Source of the DNA: Eubacterium sp.
Lineage (GTDB): Bacteria; Bacillota; Clostridia; Lachnospirales; Lachnospiraceae
Length of the DNA: 53,498 nt
NCBI GenBank assembly: GCA_024684035.1
Contig: JAIKXQ010000001.1
Span: 1-53,498 of the forward strand
Reading direction: 5' to 3'
Positions 17,808-26,010 of the stretch are shown one piece after another. The position numbers and the translations under genes are program-made. How positions within the stretch are numbered: the stretch's first letter is position 1; each line of letters opens with the position of its first letter. The notes beneath the pieces were generated by a model. That model was not told the origin of the DNA. It worked only from the letters and a program-made list of their open reading frames with translations, and did not search any database.

Positions 17808-19241
17808 TTATACAGTTCCGTGCTTTTTGTCTGGGCGGAACTCTCTCTTTGTGAAGAGCATATCAAGAGCACCGATCAGATATTTTCTGGTTTCGGACGC
17901 ATCAATTACGGTATCCACATAGCCTCTTGCAGCTGCGGACTCTACGCTGTTCTGAAGCTCGGCGTATTTCTCTGCCTGCTCCTTGATCACGTCACCGCTC
18001 TGTCCGTCACAGATAATCTTTGCAGCAGCAAGTGCATCCATCATTCCGATCTTTGCATCTTTCCATGCGTATACGATATCTGCGCCGAGAGATTTGCTGT
18101 TCATTGCGAGGTAAGCACTTCCGAAAGCCTCACCTGTAACAACATTCACCTTCGGTGTTGTTGCGTTTGCAAAAGCATAGTTCAGCTTTCCTACTGCATT
18201 TGCCATATTCATCTCAGAGCACTTGCATGCTTTGAAACCTGTGACATTAGTAAATGTAACCAGCGGAATGGAGAATGCGTCGCAGAAGTTTACGAACTCG
18301 GCAGCTTTCTTTGCTCCGCGGGCGCTCATTACTTTTCCGAACTCTTCCTCTTTTGCTCCACCTGCTCCGTAGAGAACGGAACGGTTTGCAACAACTCCTA
18401 CTGTATATCCGTTTAATTTGATGAAGGCAGTAACGGTATCTTTACCGTAATATGGCTTAGCCTCTACATATACGCTGTCATCACTGATTCTGGGAAGAAG
18501 CAGAGCCGGATCTTCAATGCAGTTGATCAGATCTGCACTTGTGCGATTCAGATCGTCTGTCGTGTCAGCATAGGACATATCATCCTCATTGTTTGCCGGC
18601 AGGATCTCCACAAGATTTCTGATCTTTGTGATCACTTCAGCCTCTGTTCCCATACCGTCGATTGTACCTGCCTCTGTTCCCTGGAACTCGGCAGATGCTG
18701 TATCGCATTTCGCCTCGGTATTTCCGGCAATCGCATTCGGGGAATTAACGAAGAGTTTCGCGTCATTCTCCATGAATGTAAAATCAGACATAGCCGGTAC
18801 AAACGCCATACCGCCGCCGCAGTTTCCGAAGATACCTGTGATCTGCGGAACCACACCGGAAGCATCCGCCTGTGCCATGTAGATCTCTCCGAAAGCATTC
18901 AGAGCGTCTGTCGCCTCCTCAAGTCTGAGGCCTGCACAGTCAACGAGCCCAACGACAGGAGCTCCGGTTTTGATTGCAAGTTCATAGATCTTCACGATCT
19001 TTCTTGCGTGCATCTCGCCGATGGTTCCGTTTAAAACGGACGCATCCTGGCTGTACACATATACCGGGTTGCCGTTGATCAGACCGTAACCTGTAATAAC
19101 GCCGTCTGATGGTGCTTTCTTTTCAGCCATATTGAAGTCTGTGCTTCTCGCTGTAACGCCTGCGCCAACTTCAACAAAGCTGTTTGCGTCAAGAAGAGTA
19201 CTGATTCTCGTTCTTGCCGGGCTTTGCGTATTGTTGCTCAT
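17808..19241 (-). CDS. Acyl-CoA carboxyltransferase (MmdA/PccB type)
   Basis: A 477-residue carboxyltransferase of the methylmalonyl/propionyl/malonyl-CoA group. It shows two crotonase-like halves with the oxyanion-type glycine motifs GNCGGGMAF near residue 136 and GEAFGSAYLAM near residue 372. It would move carboxyl groups between an acyl-CoA and the biotin carrier. The start at 19241 has GGAGGT upstream. It is the first gene of the five-gene pump operon, behind a good promoter at 19292-19320. The protein is somewhat shorter than typical MmdA (about 510). The true acyl-CoA (methylmalonyl, malonyl or glutaconyl) cannot be decided from the sequence. Confidence 0.88.
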   Translation of the reverse strand: MSNNTQSPARTRISTLLDANSFVEVGAGVTARSTDFNMAEKKAPSDGVITGYGLINGNPVYVYSQDASVLNGTIGEMHARKIVKIYELAIKTGAPVVGLVDCAGLRLEEATDALNAFGEIYMAQADASGVVPQITGIFGNCGGGMAFVPAMSDFTFMENDAKLFVNSPNAIAGNTEAKCDTASAEFQGTEAGTIDGMGTEAEVITKIRNLVEILPANNEDDMSYADTTDDLNRTSADLINCIEDPALLLPRISDDSVYVEAKPYYGKDTVTAFIKLNGYTVGVVANRSVLYGAGGAKEEEFGKVMSARGAKKAAEFVNFCDAFSIPLVTFTNVTGFKACKCSEMNMANAVGKLNYAFANATTPKVNVVTGEAFGSAYLAMNSKSLGADIVYAWKDAKIGMMDALAAAKIICDGQSGDVIKEQAEKYAELQNSVESAAARGYVDTVIDASETRKYLIGALDMLFTKREFRPDKKHGTV

Positions 19242-19291
19242 ATTTTTACCTCCATCAACAATTTGTGAAAACCAATTTTCGCACATGTTAT

Positions 19292-19320
19292 ACTATAGAC
19301 TAAGTTTGTTATTTTTTCAA
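19292..19320 (-). promoter_or_regulatory. Sigma-A promoter of the Na+-decarboxylase operon
   Basis: Minus-strand TTGAAA (19320-19315), 17-base spacer, TATAGT (19297-19292), followed by an about 45-base leader to the mmdA start at 19241. Confidence 0.8.
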
Positions 19321-19554
19321 CACATTTCAGGCATTTCTGTGACCATTCAGTCCCTGTTTCCAAAGGGTTTGAAATGCATCGAAATTTAACGACACTCCGG
19401 TCATAGCAACGGCTGTGTTCAAGAACAAAGTCCGCAAGCGGACTTCGACTCCCCCATCCCCTCAATCCTGAGGGGAGCGTAGTCGGACTTTGGCGCGCGA
19501 GCAGAATCGCGTAAGCGATCTTCTTATCTGCGAGCTGCGCATCTAAGCGGAGCG
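19321..19554. other. Gene-free interval with compound inverted repeats
   Basis: No credible gene is present. The stretch contains a large imperfect hairpin (about 19428-19496) whose outer arms read AAAGTCCG and CGGACTTT. The phrase AAGTCCGCAAGCGGA occurs again beside another repeat copy near 41445. It appears to be part of the composite intergenic repeat described at 19555. Confidence 0.6.
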
Positions 19555-19598
19555 TTTTGTGTTATAGAAATTCCGGAGGAATTTCCTATAACACAAAA
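19555..19598 (-). repeat. Terminator-linked hairpin repeat, copy A
   Basis: A 44-base inverted repeat: arms TTTTGTGTT and AACACAAAA, core ATAGAAATTCC-GGA-GGAATTTCCTAT. On the minus strand it follows directly on the T-run of the terminator at 19595-19627. It shares architecture and part of the core with the copies at 31665, 35696 and 41463. Confidence 0.75.
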
Positions 19599-19627
19599 AC
19601 AGCGCAGCGGACTTACCCGCTACGCTG
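19595..19627 (-). terminator. Rho-independent terminator of the scpA-scpB operon
   Basis: An 11-bp stem with one G-T wobble (19617-19627 with 19600-19610) and a 6-nt loop, followed on the minus strand by five T residues (19599-19595). It lies 54 bases past the stop of the small gene at 19682. Confidence 0.85.
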
Positions 19628-19681
19628 ATAGTTATCGACATATTTATCGATTTCCAAAAGTATTTTCTGTTTTTTCTACTC

Positions 19682-19951
19682 TCAGCCTTTGAGTCCACGG
19701 GTCTGACGATCCATATCCTCAACGACGATGTCGAAAATTTCTCCCAGAGATCTTCCGTACTCAAGAACCTTCCAGGGCTCGTTTGTATGGAAGTGAATCT
19801 TGATCAGCTCATCATCACCTGCAGCGATCAGAGAATCACCTTCGAAGTTCTCAGTGATGTAATCCGAGATCTCATCCTCGTCCAGATCCTCTCCCTCAAT
19901 AAGAAGTTGTGTATCATATCGGAACTCAATTGTCTGCTCAGGTAATACCAT
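19682..19951 (-). CDS. Small protein resembling the FakA/DAK C-terminal domain
   Basis: An 89-residue protein. Its segments GDSLIAAGDDELIKIHFHTNEPWKVLEYG (residues about 38-66) and FDIVVEDMDRQ resemble the C-terminal part of FakA/YloV, the fatty-acid kinase ATP-binding subunit. The Dak kinase part is absent, so this is a stand-alone domain or a reduced paralogue rather than a broken gene: it has its own AAGGAG box, a start and a terminator. It lies 24 bases after scpB and probably belongs to the scpA-scpB operon. Function is unknown, and the resemblance is from memory of the family, not a search. Confidence 0.65.
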   Translation of the reverse strand: MVLPEQTIEFRYDTQLLIEGEDLDEDEISDYITENFEGDSLIAAGDDELIKIHFHTNEPWKVLEYGRSLGEIFDIVVEDMDRQTRGLKG

Positions 19952-19975
19952 ATCTATTCTCCTTTATTATATAAA

Positions 19976-20668
19976 TTATACATCAAGTGTTGCCTTCATC
20001 TCGGCTTCCGCCTCAGCCTTGTAATCCTCGATCTGTACCGGCGAGAGCTGGGGCAGCTGTTCCGTGGATTCCACGCCGAAGTACCGCAAAAAATTCTCGG
20101 TTGTTCCGAAGAGAATCGGTCTTCCCGGAACGTCCAGGCGTCCCAGTTCCCGGATCAGATCGTACTCCATCAGCTTATTGATGGCATGATCGGAACTCAC
20201 GCCTCGGATCTGCTCCACCTGAGCCTTGGTCACCGGCTGTTTATAGGCCACGATGGAGAGTGTCTCCATAACTACATCCGAGAGCTGTGGTTTCTTCGGC
20301 TGCTTCGCAATCACGATGAGATCATCGTAATACTGTTTCTTTGTGCAGAGCTGGTAGGAACCATTGAGTTCCAGCAGCATTATGCCGGATTCCGGCCGCT
20401 CATATTTCTCGCGCATTTTTTCAAGGATCTTCTGGGTCTGATACGGGGTCTTGTCAATGACCTGTGCCAGTTTCGCCACATCCACGGATTCTCCCATGGC
20501 AAAAAGGACTGCCTCCAGCGCGCCCTCCTCTGTGCTGGTCAGATCCTCCTCCGGGAGAGTTTCCTCTATATCGTATTTCTCCATCTCATCTCTGTCGCTG
20601 TGATCGATTGTCTCGATCATCTCGAGCTGGTGATAGTCTTCCGATTTCAGTTCGCTCTGTACTCCCAT
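19976..20668 (-). CDS. scpB: Segregation and condensation protein B
   Basis: Kleisin-associated subunit of the SMC-ScpAB complex for chromosome segregation. The 230-residue protein has an acidic N-terminal extension (1-47) before the ScpB winged-helix pair. Conserved segments are EAVLFAMGESV (52-62), TLSIVAYKQPVTKAQVEQIRGVSS (about 136-159) and the second wing LGRLDVPGRPILFGTT (about 175-191). The extension is longer than in most ScpB. A weak AAGGAAG box precedes the start. It follows scpA after a 190-base gap that contains a perfect hairpin. Confidence 0.93.
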   Translation of the reverse strand: MGVQSELKSEDYHQLEMIETIDHSDRDEMEKYDIEETLPEEDLTSTEEGALEAVLFAMGESVDVAKLAQVIDKTPYQTQKILEKMREKYERPESGIMLLELNGSYQLCTKKQYYDDLIVIAKQPKKPQLSDVVMETLSIVAYKQPVTKAQVEQIRGVSSDHAINKLMEYDLIRELGRLDVPGRPILFGTTENFLRYFGVESTEQLPQLSPVQIEDYKAEAEAEMKATLDV

Positions 20669-20784
20669 ACTCTTCCTTTCCCGCAGCTTAAAAGCCGGAA
20701 ATATCGCTACTTTGTGACCTGCATCCCTCAGAGTCTTTCCTTTATGTCTTCCATTTTTTTATCTACCTGTAAAGCTATACCACG

Positions 20785-20810
20785 AAAACTGCTTTCTGTA
20801 AAGCAGTTTT
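20785..20810 (-). terminator. Hairpin between scpA and scpB
   Basis: A perfect 11-bp stem (20785-20795 with 20800-20810) and 4-nt loop CTGT. On the minus strand the 3' arm ends in TTTT. It could be an attenuator or processing site inside the scpA-scpB message, since scpB lacks a clear promoter. Confidence 0.5.
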
Positions 20811-20858
20811 AACTGCTTATAATCCTACTGTGGATCAATAGTGAAGCAAAATCCCATA

Positions 20859-21680
20859 TCAGGAATAAGAATCTCCGTTTCCCGCTTCTCCGGCTCCTTC
20901 CCGGTAGAGATCTCCCACAAGGGATGTCTCGTGCACATCTTCCAGGGACTCGATGGTGATCTCCCCGAAGTTTTCTTCCTGGACACAGTGGATCTTGCCC
21001 AGCTTCATAAGCTCGAGCACCGCCAGGAAGGTGACGACCACCTGCATCTTGGAGGTCTGATTCTCCAGAAGTTTTCGGAAGGAAACCTTTCTTTTGCTTC
21101 GTGTCACGATCTCCACATAGTCAAGTTTATCCGGCAGGGATACTTCTTCCCTTTTGATTTGTCCGAACTTGCTTCGGATAGGATCCACCTTATCCTCCTG
21201 CCGCTTCAGGACAAACTCAAAGATCTTGTGAAGCTGGTCCAGTGTCATTCCCTGAAGCAGCTCATCCGGATCGGCGGGGGACTTATACTGTGCCACCTCT
21301 TTGGGAAGATGCTGTCCCCTGGTGACCACATCCCCGGCTCTCTCCATATAAATGCGAAGTTTTCCCGCCATGGCGCGATAGGCCTTGTGTTCAAGAAGCT
21401 GCTGAACCAGATCCGCTCTGGGGTCAATCTCCTCCCCTTCTTCATCCACTTCTTTTGGAAGAAGCATACGGCACTTGATATCAATGAGGGTCGCCGCCAT
21501 GACCATGAACTCACTGGTGACGTCCATATCCTCTTTATCGAGCTGCTGGACATATTCCATGTACTGATCTGTCACTTCCACGATGGGAATGTCGTAAATG
21601 TCTATTTTGTTCTTTTCTATAAGGTGCAGGAGAAGGTCAAGGGGTCCTTCAAACGCCTGCAGTTTTACTTCAATAGCCAA
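20859..21680 (-). CDS. scpA: Segregation and condensation protein A
   Basis: Kleisin subunit that bridges SMC heads. The 273-residue protein opens with the ScpA hallmark LQAFEGPLDLLLHLIEKNKIDIYDIPI (residues 7-33) and has the C-terminal winged helix (ATFLAVLELMKLGKI-like, about 224-240). The start codon is TTG with AGGAG upstream. It begins four bases after the stop of the metallophosphoesterase gene, so the two are likely coupled. Confidence 0.93.
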   Translation of the reverse strand: MAIEVKLQAFEGPLDLLLHLIEKNKIDIYDIPIVEVTDQYMEYVQQLDKEDMDVTSEFMVMAATLIDIKCRMLLPKEVDEEGEEIDPRADLVQQLLEHKAYRAMAGKLRIYMERAGDVVTRGQHLPKEVAQYKSPADPDELLQGMTLDQLHKIFEFVLKRQEDKVDPIRSKFGQIKREEVSLPDKLDYVEIVTRSKRKVSFRKLLENQTSKMQVVVTFLAVLELMKLGKIHCVQEENFGEITIESLEDVHETSLVGDLYREGAGEAGNGDSYS

Positions 21681-21684
21681 TGGA

Positions 21685-22497
21685 TCACTCCTGTTCGTTC
21701 AGATAAAAATCAATCACCACTATTTCCCTCGGGTTATGGATCCGCACCGGTATGGTATGCTCTCCACAGCCGGAGCTGACCAGAACGTTGCTCTTCCCCC
21801 GGCAGAACAAACCATAGGCGTTCCCCGGAAAAAGCCTGAAGTCCGGACTGATGAGGCCGTGATGCCTGCCAAACCGTACCATTCCTCCGTGATAATGACC
21901 GCAGAGCGTCAAATCCGCTCCCCAGGCATAATAAGCGGGCATTGCCGCCGGATTATGCGAAAGCAGAATCGTCAGGGCATCCTCCGCCGGACTCCCCAGT
22001 GCCTCCCGGATTTCAGACACGGGAAGGGGGATGTGGCGGAATCTATGATAATACAGAGCTTTCATCTCAAAGCCATTCAGTTCCACAGGTATCCCTTTGC
22101 AGGTCAGATGAAGCTTTTCATTCTCCAGAAAAACAACATCGGTTTCAGAGAGCAGTTCTCTGTATTTCGCATACATATCCCCGTACTGTTCCGGATAAAT
22201 CTTGAGCCGGTACTCGTGGTTCCCCGTACCGAGGTAGACCTTGTGTTCTTTTGACAACCTTTTCAAAAACCTCACCGCAGGCAGCACGGTTCTTCCGGGC
22301 TTACCCACCAACATGTCTCCGCCGCAGAGAACCAGATCCGGCGAGACCTTCCGGATCTTCCCGAGGATCTCGTCCGCCTCTTCTTCCCCCGCCGTATTAT
22401 GCATATCAGTCAAAAAAACAGCCCGCAGATGAGCCGCAGGCATTTCTTTCTTATTTAGATTCAGCCGATAGAATTTCGTCACATATTTGTCCATCAT
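21685..22497 (-). CDS. Metallophosphoesterase
   Basis: Calcineurin-like phosphoesterase with all five metal motifs: TDMHN, GGDML, GNHEYR, LSHNP and GHYHGG. It has a 270-residue body if started at 22497, where an AGGTGG box lies immediately upstream. The open frame extends to 22554, but the extra residues look unconserved. It resembles the YaeI/YkuE group of predicted phosphodiesterases, often acting on lipid or glycan substrates, but there is no clear signal peptide or twin-arginine motif. The substrate is unknown. It is directly upstream of scpA in an apparent operon. Confidence 0.85.
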   Translation of the reverse strand: MMDKYVTKFYRLNLNKKEMPAAHLRAVFLTDMHNTAGEEEADEILGKIRKVSPDLVLCGGDMLVGKPGRTVLPAVRFLKRLSKEHKVYLGTGNHEYRLKIYPEQYGDMYAKYRELLSETDVVFLENEKLHLTCKGIPVELNGFEMKALYYHRFRHIPLPVSEIREALGSPAEDALTILLSHNPAAMPAYYAWGADLTLCGHYHGGMVRFGRHHGLISPDFRLFPGNAYGLFCRGKSNVLVSSGCGEHTIPVRIHNPREIVVIDFYLNEQE

Positions 22498-22599
22498 CCA
22501 CCTGCCAGCTTCTATGCTTACCGTAATTCTTTGCGTTATCGTTGTGTTCCGCATACACCGAAAAAGCGACTCTCTTACTGTAGTATGAATAACATGAAG

Positions 22600-22630
22600 A
22601 AAAGCCCCGGCAGATACTGCCAGAGCTTTT
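22600..22630 (-). terminator. Rho-independent terminator of rpsU
   Basis: On the minus strand a stem (AAAGCTC..GGCA paired with TGCC..GGGCTTT, with G-T wobbles) ends in TTTTC. It lies 14 bases past the rpsU stop. Confidence 0.75.
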
Positions 22631-22643
22631 CACGTGCATCTGA

Positions 22644-22820
22644 TTAATTATATTTACGCTTTCTAGCAGCTTCCGATTTCTTCTTACGACGAACACTCGG
22701 CTTTTCGTAGTGCTCTCTCTTACGGATCTCCTGCTGAATGCCAGCCTTTGCGCAGCTTCTCTTGAAGCGACGTAATGCGCTATCCAGTGTCTCGTTCTCT
22801 TTTACGATAACGTTTGCCAT
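22644..22820 (-). CDS. rpsU: 30S ribosomal protein S21
   Basis: A 58-residue basic protein starting [20 protein letters not shown] and ending in the Lys/Arg-rich tail EAARKRKYN, the normal size and form of bS21. The open frame extends 24 codons upstream, but that stretch is the structured leader. The purine-rich GGAGGG box is unusually distant (about 14 bases) from the start and lies inside a predicted hairpin. A strong promoter is at 22896-22923 and a terminator follows, so the gene is monocistronic. Confidence 0.96.
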   Translation of the reverse strand: MANVIVKENETLDSALRRFKRSCAKAGIQQEIRKREHYEKPSVRRKKKSEAARKRKYN

Positions 22821-22823
22821 ATG

Positions 22824-22877
22824 CCCAAACCTAACCTCCCTCCAGTTGTAAGATTGTGCTAAATACAACTGTTTGGG
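22824..22877 (-). promoter_or_regulatory. Structured rpsU leader enclosing the ribosome-binding site
   Basis: Minus-strand leader: CCCAAA (22877-22872) pairs with TTTGGG (22829-22824), and CAGTTGTA (22871-22864) pairs with TACAACTG (22850-22843). The unpaired 3' side between the two helices (22842-22831) contains the GGAGGG ribosome-binding site, three to four bases before the helix that abuts the ATG. This geometry suggests translational control, possibly by S21 itself (inference). Confidence 0.55.
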
Positions 22878-22895
22878 TATTTTTGCACTCAACTT

Positions 22896-22923
22896 ATTAT
22901 ATCAAATTTCATCTGAACGTCAA
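22896..22923 (-). promoter_or_regulatory. Sigma-A promoter of rpsU
   Basis: Minus-strand TTGACG (22923-22918), 16-base spacer, perfect TATAAT (22901-22896), giving a leader of about 70 bases. Confidence 0.85.
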
Positions 22924-22959
22924 CCGTTTTTTTGATATTTTTATAGGCAAATACAAGCA

Positions 22960-25900
22960 TCAAAAGATTTTTTCTCCATCCAGGTCAAGATCGCTGTAAC
23001 GCACCCTCTTCTTCCCTGGCCTCGGAGTAGCAGTTGCTCCGGGTGTCGGCGTAGCTTTGATCGTCGCTGTAGGTTTCGGCGTTGCCGTCGGCTTCGGCGC
23101 TTCTGTCGGCTTCGGCGTCGCTGTCGGCTTCGGCGTCACTGTCGGCTTCGCCTCTTTCGCCGCGAGAACAATGTAATTCATGCATCCGCCGTAGCCGCTG
23201 TTTGTGCCGAGTGTGATTTCTGTTCCCTTTGCCGCGCGCATGAGATAGGCCACCAGGGTGCGGTCTGCCGATCCGTCAAATACCGTGAGTGTCAGATCTG
23301 TCTTCTTCCAGGACTCAAGCCAAGCCGGCTTCAGATCCGTCAGACATACTCTGGAATCCACGGCCACATAGACATTACAGTCATCTCCGGCCGTAAACAC
23401 CGCCTCATCTGTCGTGAGTGCTTTTGTATCGCAGGCCGTGCGGATTGCCTCTGCCCCGCGAAGCTCAGAAGGAACATTCGAAACCCGGATATTCCGGTCT
23501 CCGAACAGAACAGCATCATCATCAAAATCCTCATAGATCTCCCATGCACCGGCGTTGGCACTGTCAAATACCCTGAGGCTTCGGATCAGTTTGCCGTTCA
23601 TCGGCGCCGCAGTCGGAACCGGCACAGGCGTTGCAGTCGGAACCGGCTGTCCGATAAAATCGCCGGAAACCGTGAAGCAATCGAGGTTGAGCCATGCCGG
23701 AAGTCCGGCATTTGCCCGGAATTCAATCTTATTGTCTCCCTTCTTCAGCGTCACTTCCCGTGTGACCTCTTTCCAGTCTCCGTTATTCGCACACGCCTGA
23801 AGCGCAAGTGCTCCCGTATTCTGGCCGTTCACCCAGAGATCCACGCATTTGTGGCCCGTCGGTGTACAGTAGCGAAGCGCGAGCAGGAATTTGCCGGCCG
23901 CCTGTGTTCTGACCGTATCCTTTACTGCCGCATTCCCTTTTGTTCCGAATTTCAGATAGCCCTGTCCGTAGAAATTCCGTACATCTGTCGTACAGCCGTT
24001 GCCGACAATACCCTCGATGTTTTTCTGATCGAAGAACTCGCCCTCATACTGACGGATTCCCGTATAAGCCGGCGGCTGTGCCGGCGCCTGCAGCGCATTG
24101 TAACGGACATCCGACGCTCTGCCGCTTTCCTTTCCGGTGCATTTCACAGAGAGATCCACCGGTCCGTTGTGTCTGACTGTAATCGTGCAGGAACCGTCTG
24201 CATAGCAAACGGAAACCTGGCTCTTTGTCTGATTATATCCCCTGTCCTTCCAGCTGACTGCAGGCTCCTCTTTACAGCCGTCAATTTTGAAGATATCTGT
24301 GCGCAGACTCTTCTGTATCTGCTCGTCAAAGTTGTTGATATACAGATCGATGTGATCCGAATACTCGCGGATCACGCCGGATCCGTAGGCCTCCCACTTG
24401 GTATCCAGACTCTTGCAGGTATTGTATTTCAGGTTGAGGACCGCTCCTGTCACCTGCCCCGTCTTGCTCGGGTTGTAGCTCACCCAGGTGTTCTGGTACC
24501 GCCCCGCATAGCAGGTTCCGTAATGCTCGGATGCGAATTCACGGTTCATCTCGTTCTGTTTTGTCTGGATCGATCCCCAGCGGGACGAAAGCTGACTCTG
24601 CTTCAGAACGTATTTAAAACTCTGCGCCGTCTTGTCCGCCAGACCCGTGAATGTGGGAATTGTCGGATATCTGCCCGTGCTCTTGAACGGGTTATAGTTC
24701 TTGTCCAGATTTCCGTCGCCGGACATGCGGTAGAGTCCCTCGAAAAGGTCGCTCTTTGTACAGTATTTCGCGTTGTCATTTCCGCTTCCGATATCCTGAA
24801 TAATAAAGTACTTTGTGCGGTTGATAACTTCCTGTCTGGTCGGAATATGAACGGTTCCGTCAATCATCTTGCGGAAGAAATCCAGCGTGACATTCCGGAA
24901 CTGGTCATACATCGCCCAGTCTCTCGCATGATAACCCTCGGCGTCGTTATAGCCCCAGGTCTCCTTGAAATCATCCGCCCACACGAGCTCCGGTCCGTCG
25001 ATGACGGTTGCGCCGTTGAAGGCGAAGCGCTCCATACAGATCGGAAGTTCCGTCACCTGACGGTACTGGTCCTGCGACTCGAGTCCGCCGCCGTTCGCAT
25101 CGCCGTCGCTCCATCCGGTCTTGTCATAGCGAACGCCGTAGTTGCCGCAGTATCCGGCCAGATAACAGCCGAGCGTCTGGCTCTCGGTATCCGCGATGTA
25201 TCCTCTCTGCGTATATTTTTCCTCGAGAATGTAGTTCTCCGGATAACGCTCGCAGGCCTGTTTCCACTCCGGACAGTTCTTCATCATCGCAATCGGATTC
25301 AGCCCCGCACTCCAGTAATTCGCACAGAAGTTGATGTCGAGATAACCGCCGTATTTGTGGCAGAGCTTCAAAAGCCCCGCAAAGTGCTGATATCTCTGCA
25401 TCGGCGTCACCGGGAAGTCCCTGGACTGGAAGCCCCAGAACTGCTCGCTGTAATTGAATCCGATAAACGTCGGATAGTCGCGGAAAAATTCACCGAACAG
25501 TGTGTTCTCAAAATCATAATCCGCCGGATAATCCGGGAAATGACACTGGCCTCCGCTGGCCGGCTGAACCATCGTCCACACGCCCTCGTCCGCGCAGGTG
25601 CGGAGCCAGGATTTCGCCAGGCGGTATCCGTCCTTGACCATTTTCCACTGATGTGTGTTCATATCATAGTTGATCGACATGGAGACATTGAACACGCAGT
25701 ACGGCCGGATATCCTCCGGAATCAGCCGGATAATTTTGGCCGGATCCGCGTAATTCCAGGTGTCAATGTGAACGATCAGCATCGGGTTTTCCGGCGAACA
25801 GGGCCTTCTCAGAGAACTTCCGTCGGCCGCCTCTGCCGTCAGCGCCGTTCCGGAGAGCGCCGCCAAAAGTCTGTTTTCCATAGTGCCGCCTCTCGCCCTG

Positions 25901-26010
25901 CTCCCGTGTATCCCCGCCGCAGCATTTCCGACGCTGCCGCCCAGGACAAAAACAATCGCCAGGAACACTGCCGACAGCAGCGTCCCGAGCCGTTTCCAAA
26001 ATACCTTCAT
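22960..26010 (-). CDS. Secreted GH98 endo-beta-galactosidase
   Basis: GH98 enzymes cleave internal galactosyl linkages in blood-group A/B or related glycans. The open frame begins at 26016, but the start at 26010 has AGGGGG eight bases upstream. Numbering from 26016: signal peptide to about 33; GH98 core about 68-640 opening RRPCSPENPMLIVHIDTWNYADP; probable acid E191 in GFNYSEQFWGF; D298 in GVRYDKTGW; E343 in VIDGPELVW, all matching the characterised pneumococcal residues. A CBM6/35-like domain (about 653-785), a further beta-sandwich domain (about 807-953) and a Pro/Thr/Lys repeat tail follow. No sortase motif or membrane anchor is visible, so it is probably secreted. The gene is flanked by rpsU and alaS and has its own candidate promoter. 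No other glycan-degrading gene is nearby. Confidence 0.88.
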   Translation of the reverse strand: MKVFWKRLGTLLSAVFLAIVFVLGGSVGNAAAGIHGSRARGGTMENRLLAALSGTALTAEAADGSSLRRPCSPENPMLIVHIDTWNYADPAKIIRLIPEDIRPYCVFNVSMSINYDMNTHQWKMVKDGYRLAKSWLRTCADEGVWTMVQPASGGQCHFPDYPADYDFENTLFGEFFRDYPTFIGFNYSEQFWGFQSRDFPVTPMQRYQHFAGLLKLCHKYGGYLDINFCANYWSAGLNPIAMMKNCPEWKQACERYPENYILEEKYTQRGYIADTESQTLGCYLAGYCGNYGVRYDKTGWSDGDANGGGLESQDQYRQVTELPICMERFAFNGATVIDGPELVWADDFKETWGYNDAEGYHARDWAMYDQFRNVTLDFFRKMIDGTVHIPTRQEVINRTKYFIIQDIGSGNDNAKYCTKSDLFEGLYRMSGDGNLDKNYNPFKSTGRYPTIPTFTGLADKTAQSFKYVLKQSQLSSRWGSIQTKQNEMNREFASEHYGTCYAGRYQNTWVSYNPSKTGQVTGAVLNLKYNTCKSLDTKWEAYGSGVIREYSDHIDLYINNFDEQIQKSLRTDIFKIDGCKEEPAVSWKDRGYNQTKSQVSVCYADGSCTITVRHNGPVDLSVKCTGKESGRASDVRYNALQAPAQPPAYTGIRQYEGEFFDQKNIEGIVGNGCTTDVRNFYGQGYLKFGTKGNAAVKDTVRTQAAGKFLLALRYCTPTGHKCVDLWVNGQNTGALALQACANNGDWKEVTREVTLKKGDNKIEFRANAGLPAWLNLDCFTVSGDFIGQPVPTATPVPVPTAAPMNGKLIRSLRVFDSANAGAWEIYEDFDDDAVLFGDRNIRVSNVPSELRGAEAIRTACDTKALTTDEAVFTAGDDCNVYVAVDSRVCLTDLKPAWLESWKKTDLTLTVFDGSADRTLVAYLMRAAKGTEITLGTNSGYGGCMNYIVLAAKEAKPTVTPKPTATPKPTEAPKPTATPKPTATIKATPTPGATATPRPGKKRVRYSDLDLDGEKIF
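23040..23150 (-). repeat. Coding Pro/Thr/Lys tandem repeat of the GH98 protein
   Basis: Short near-identical units encode repeated PKPTATPKPTEA-like stretches at the C-terminus, a typical flexible linker. They are in frame with the gene. Confidence 0.75.

Noticed and set aside
19321-19660. Intergenic repeats considered as an insertion sequence
   Set aside because: No transposase frame or clear target duplication is present; the repeats look like short, non-autonomous hairpin elements tied to terminators.
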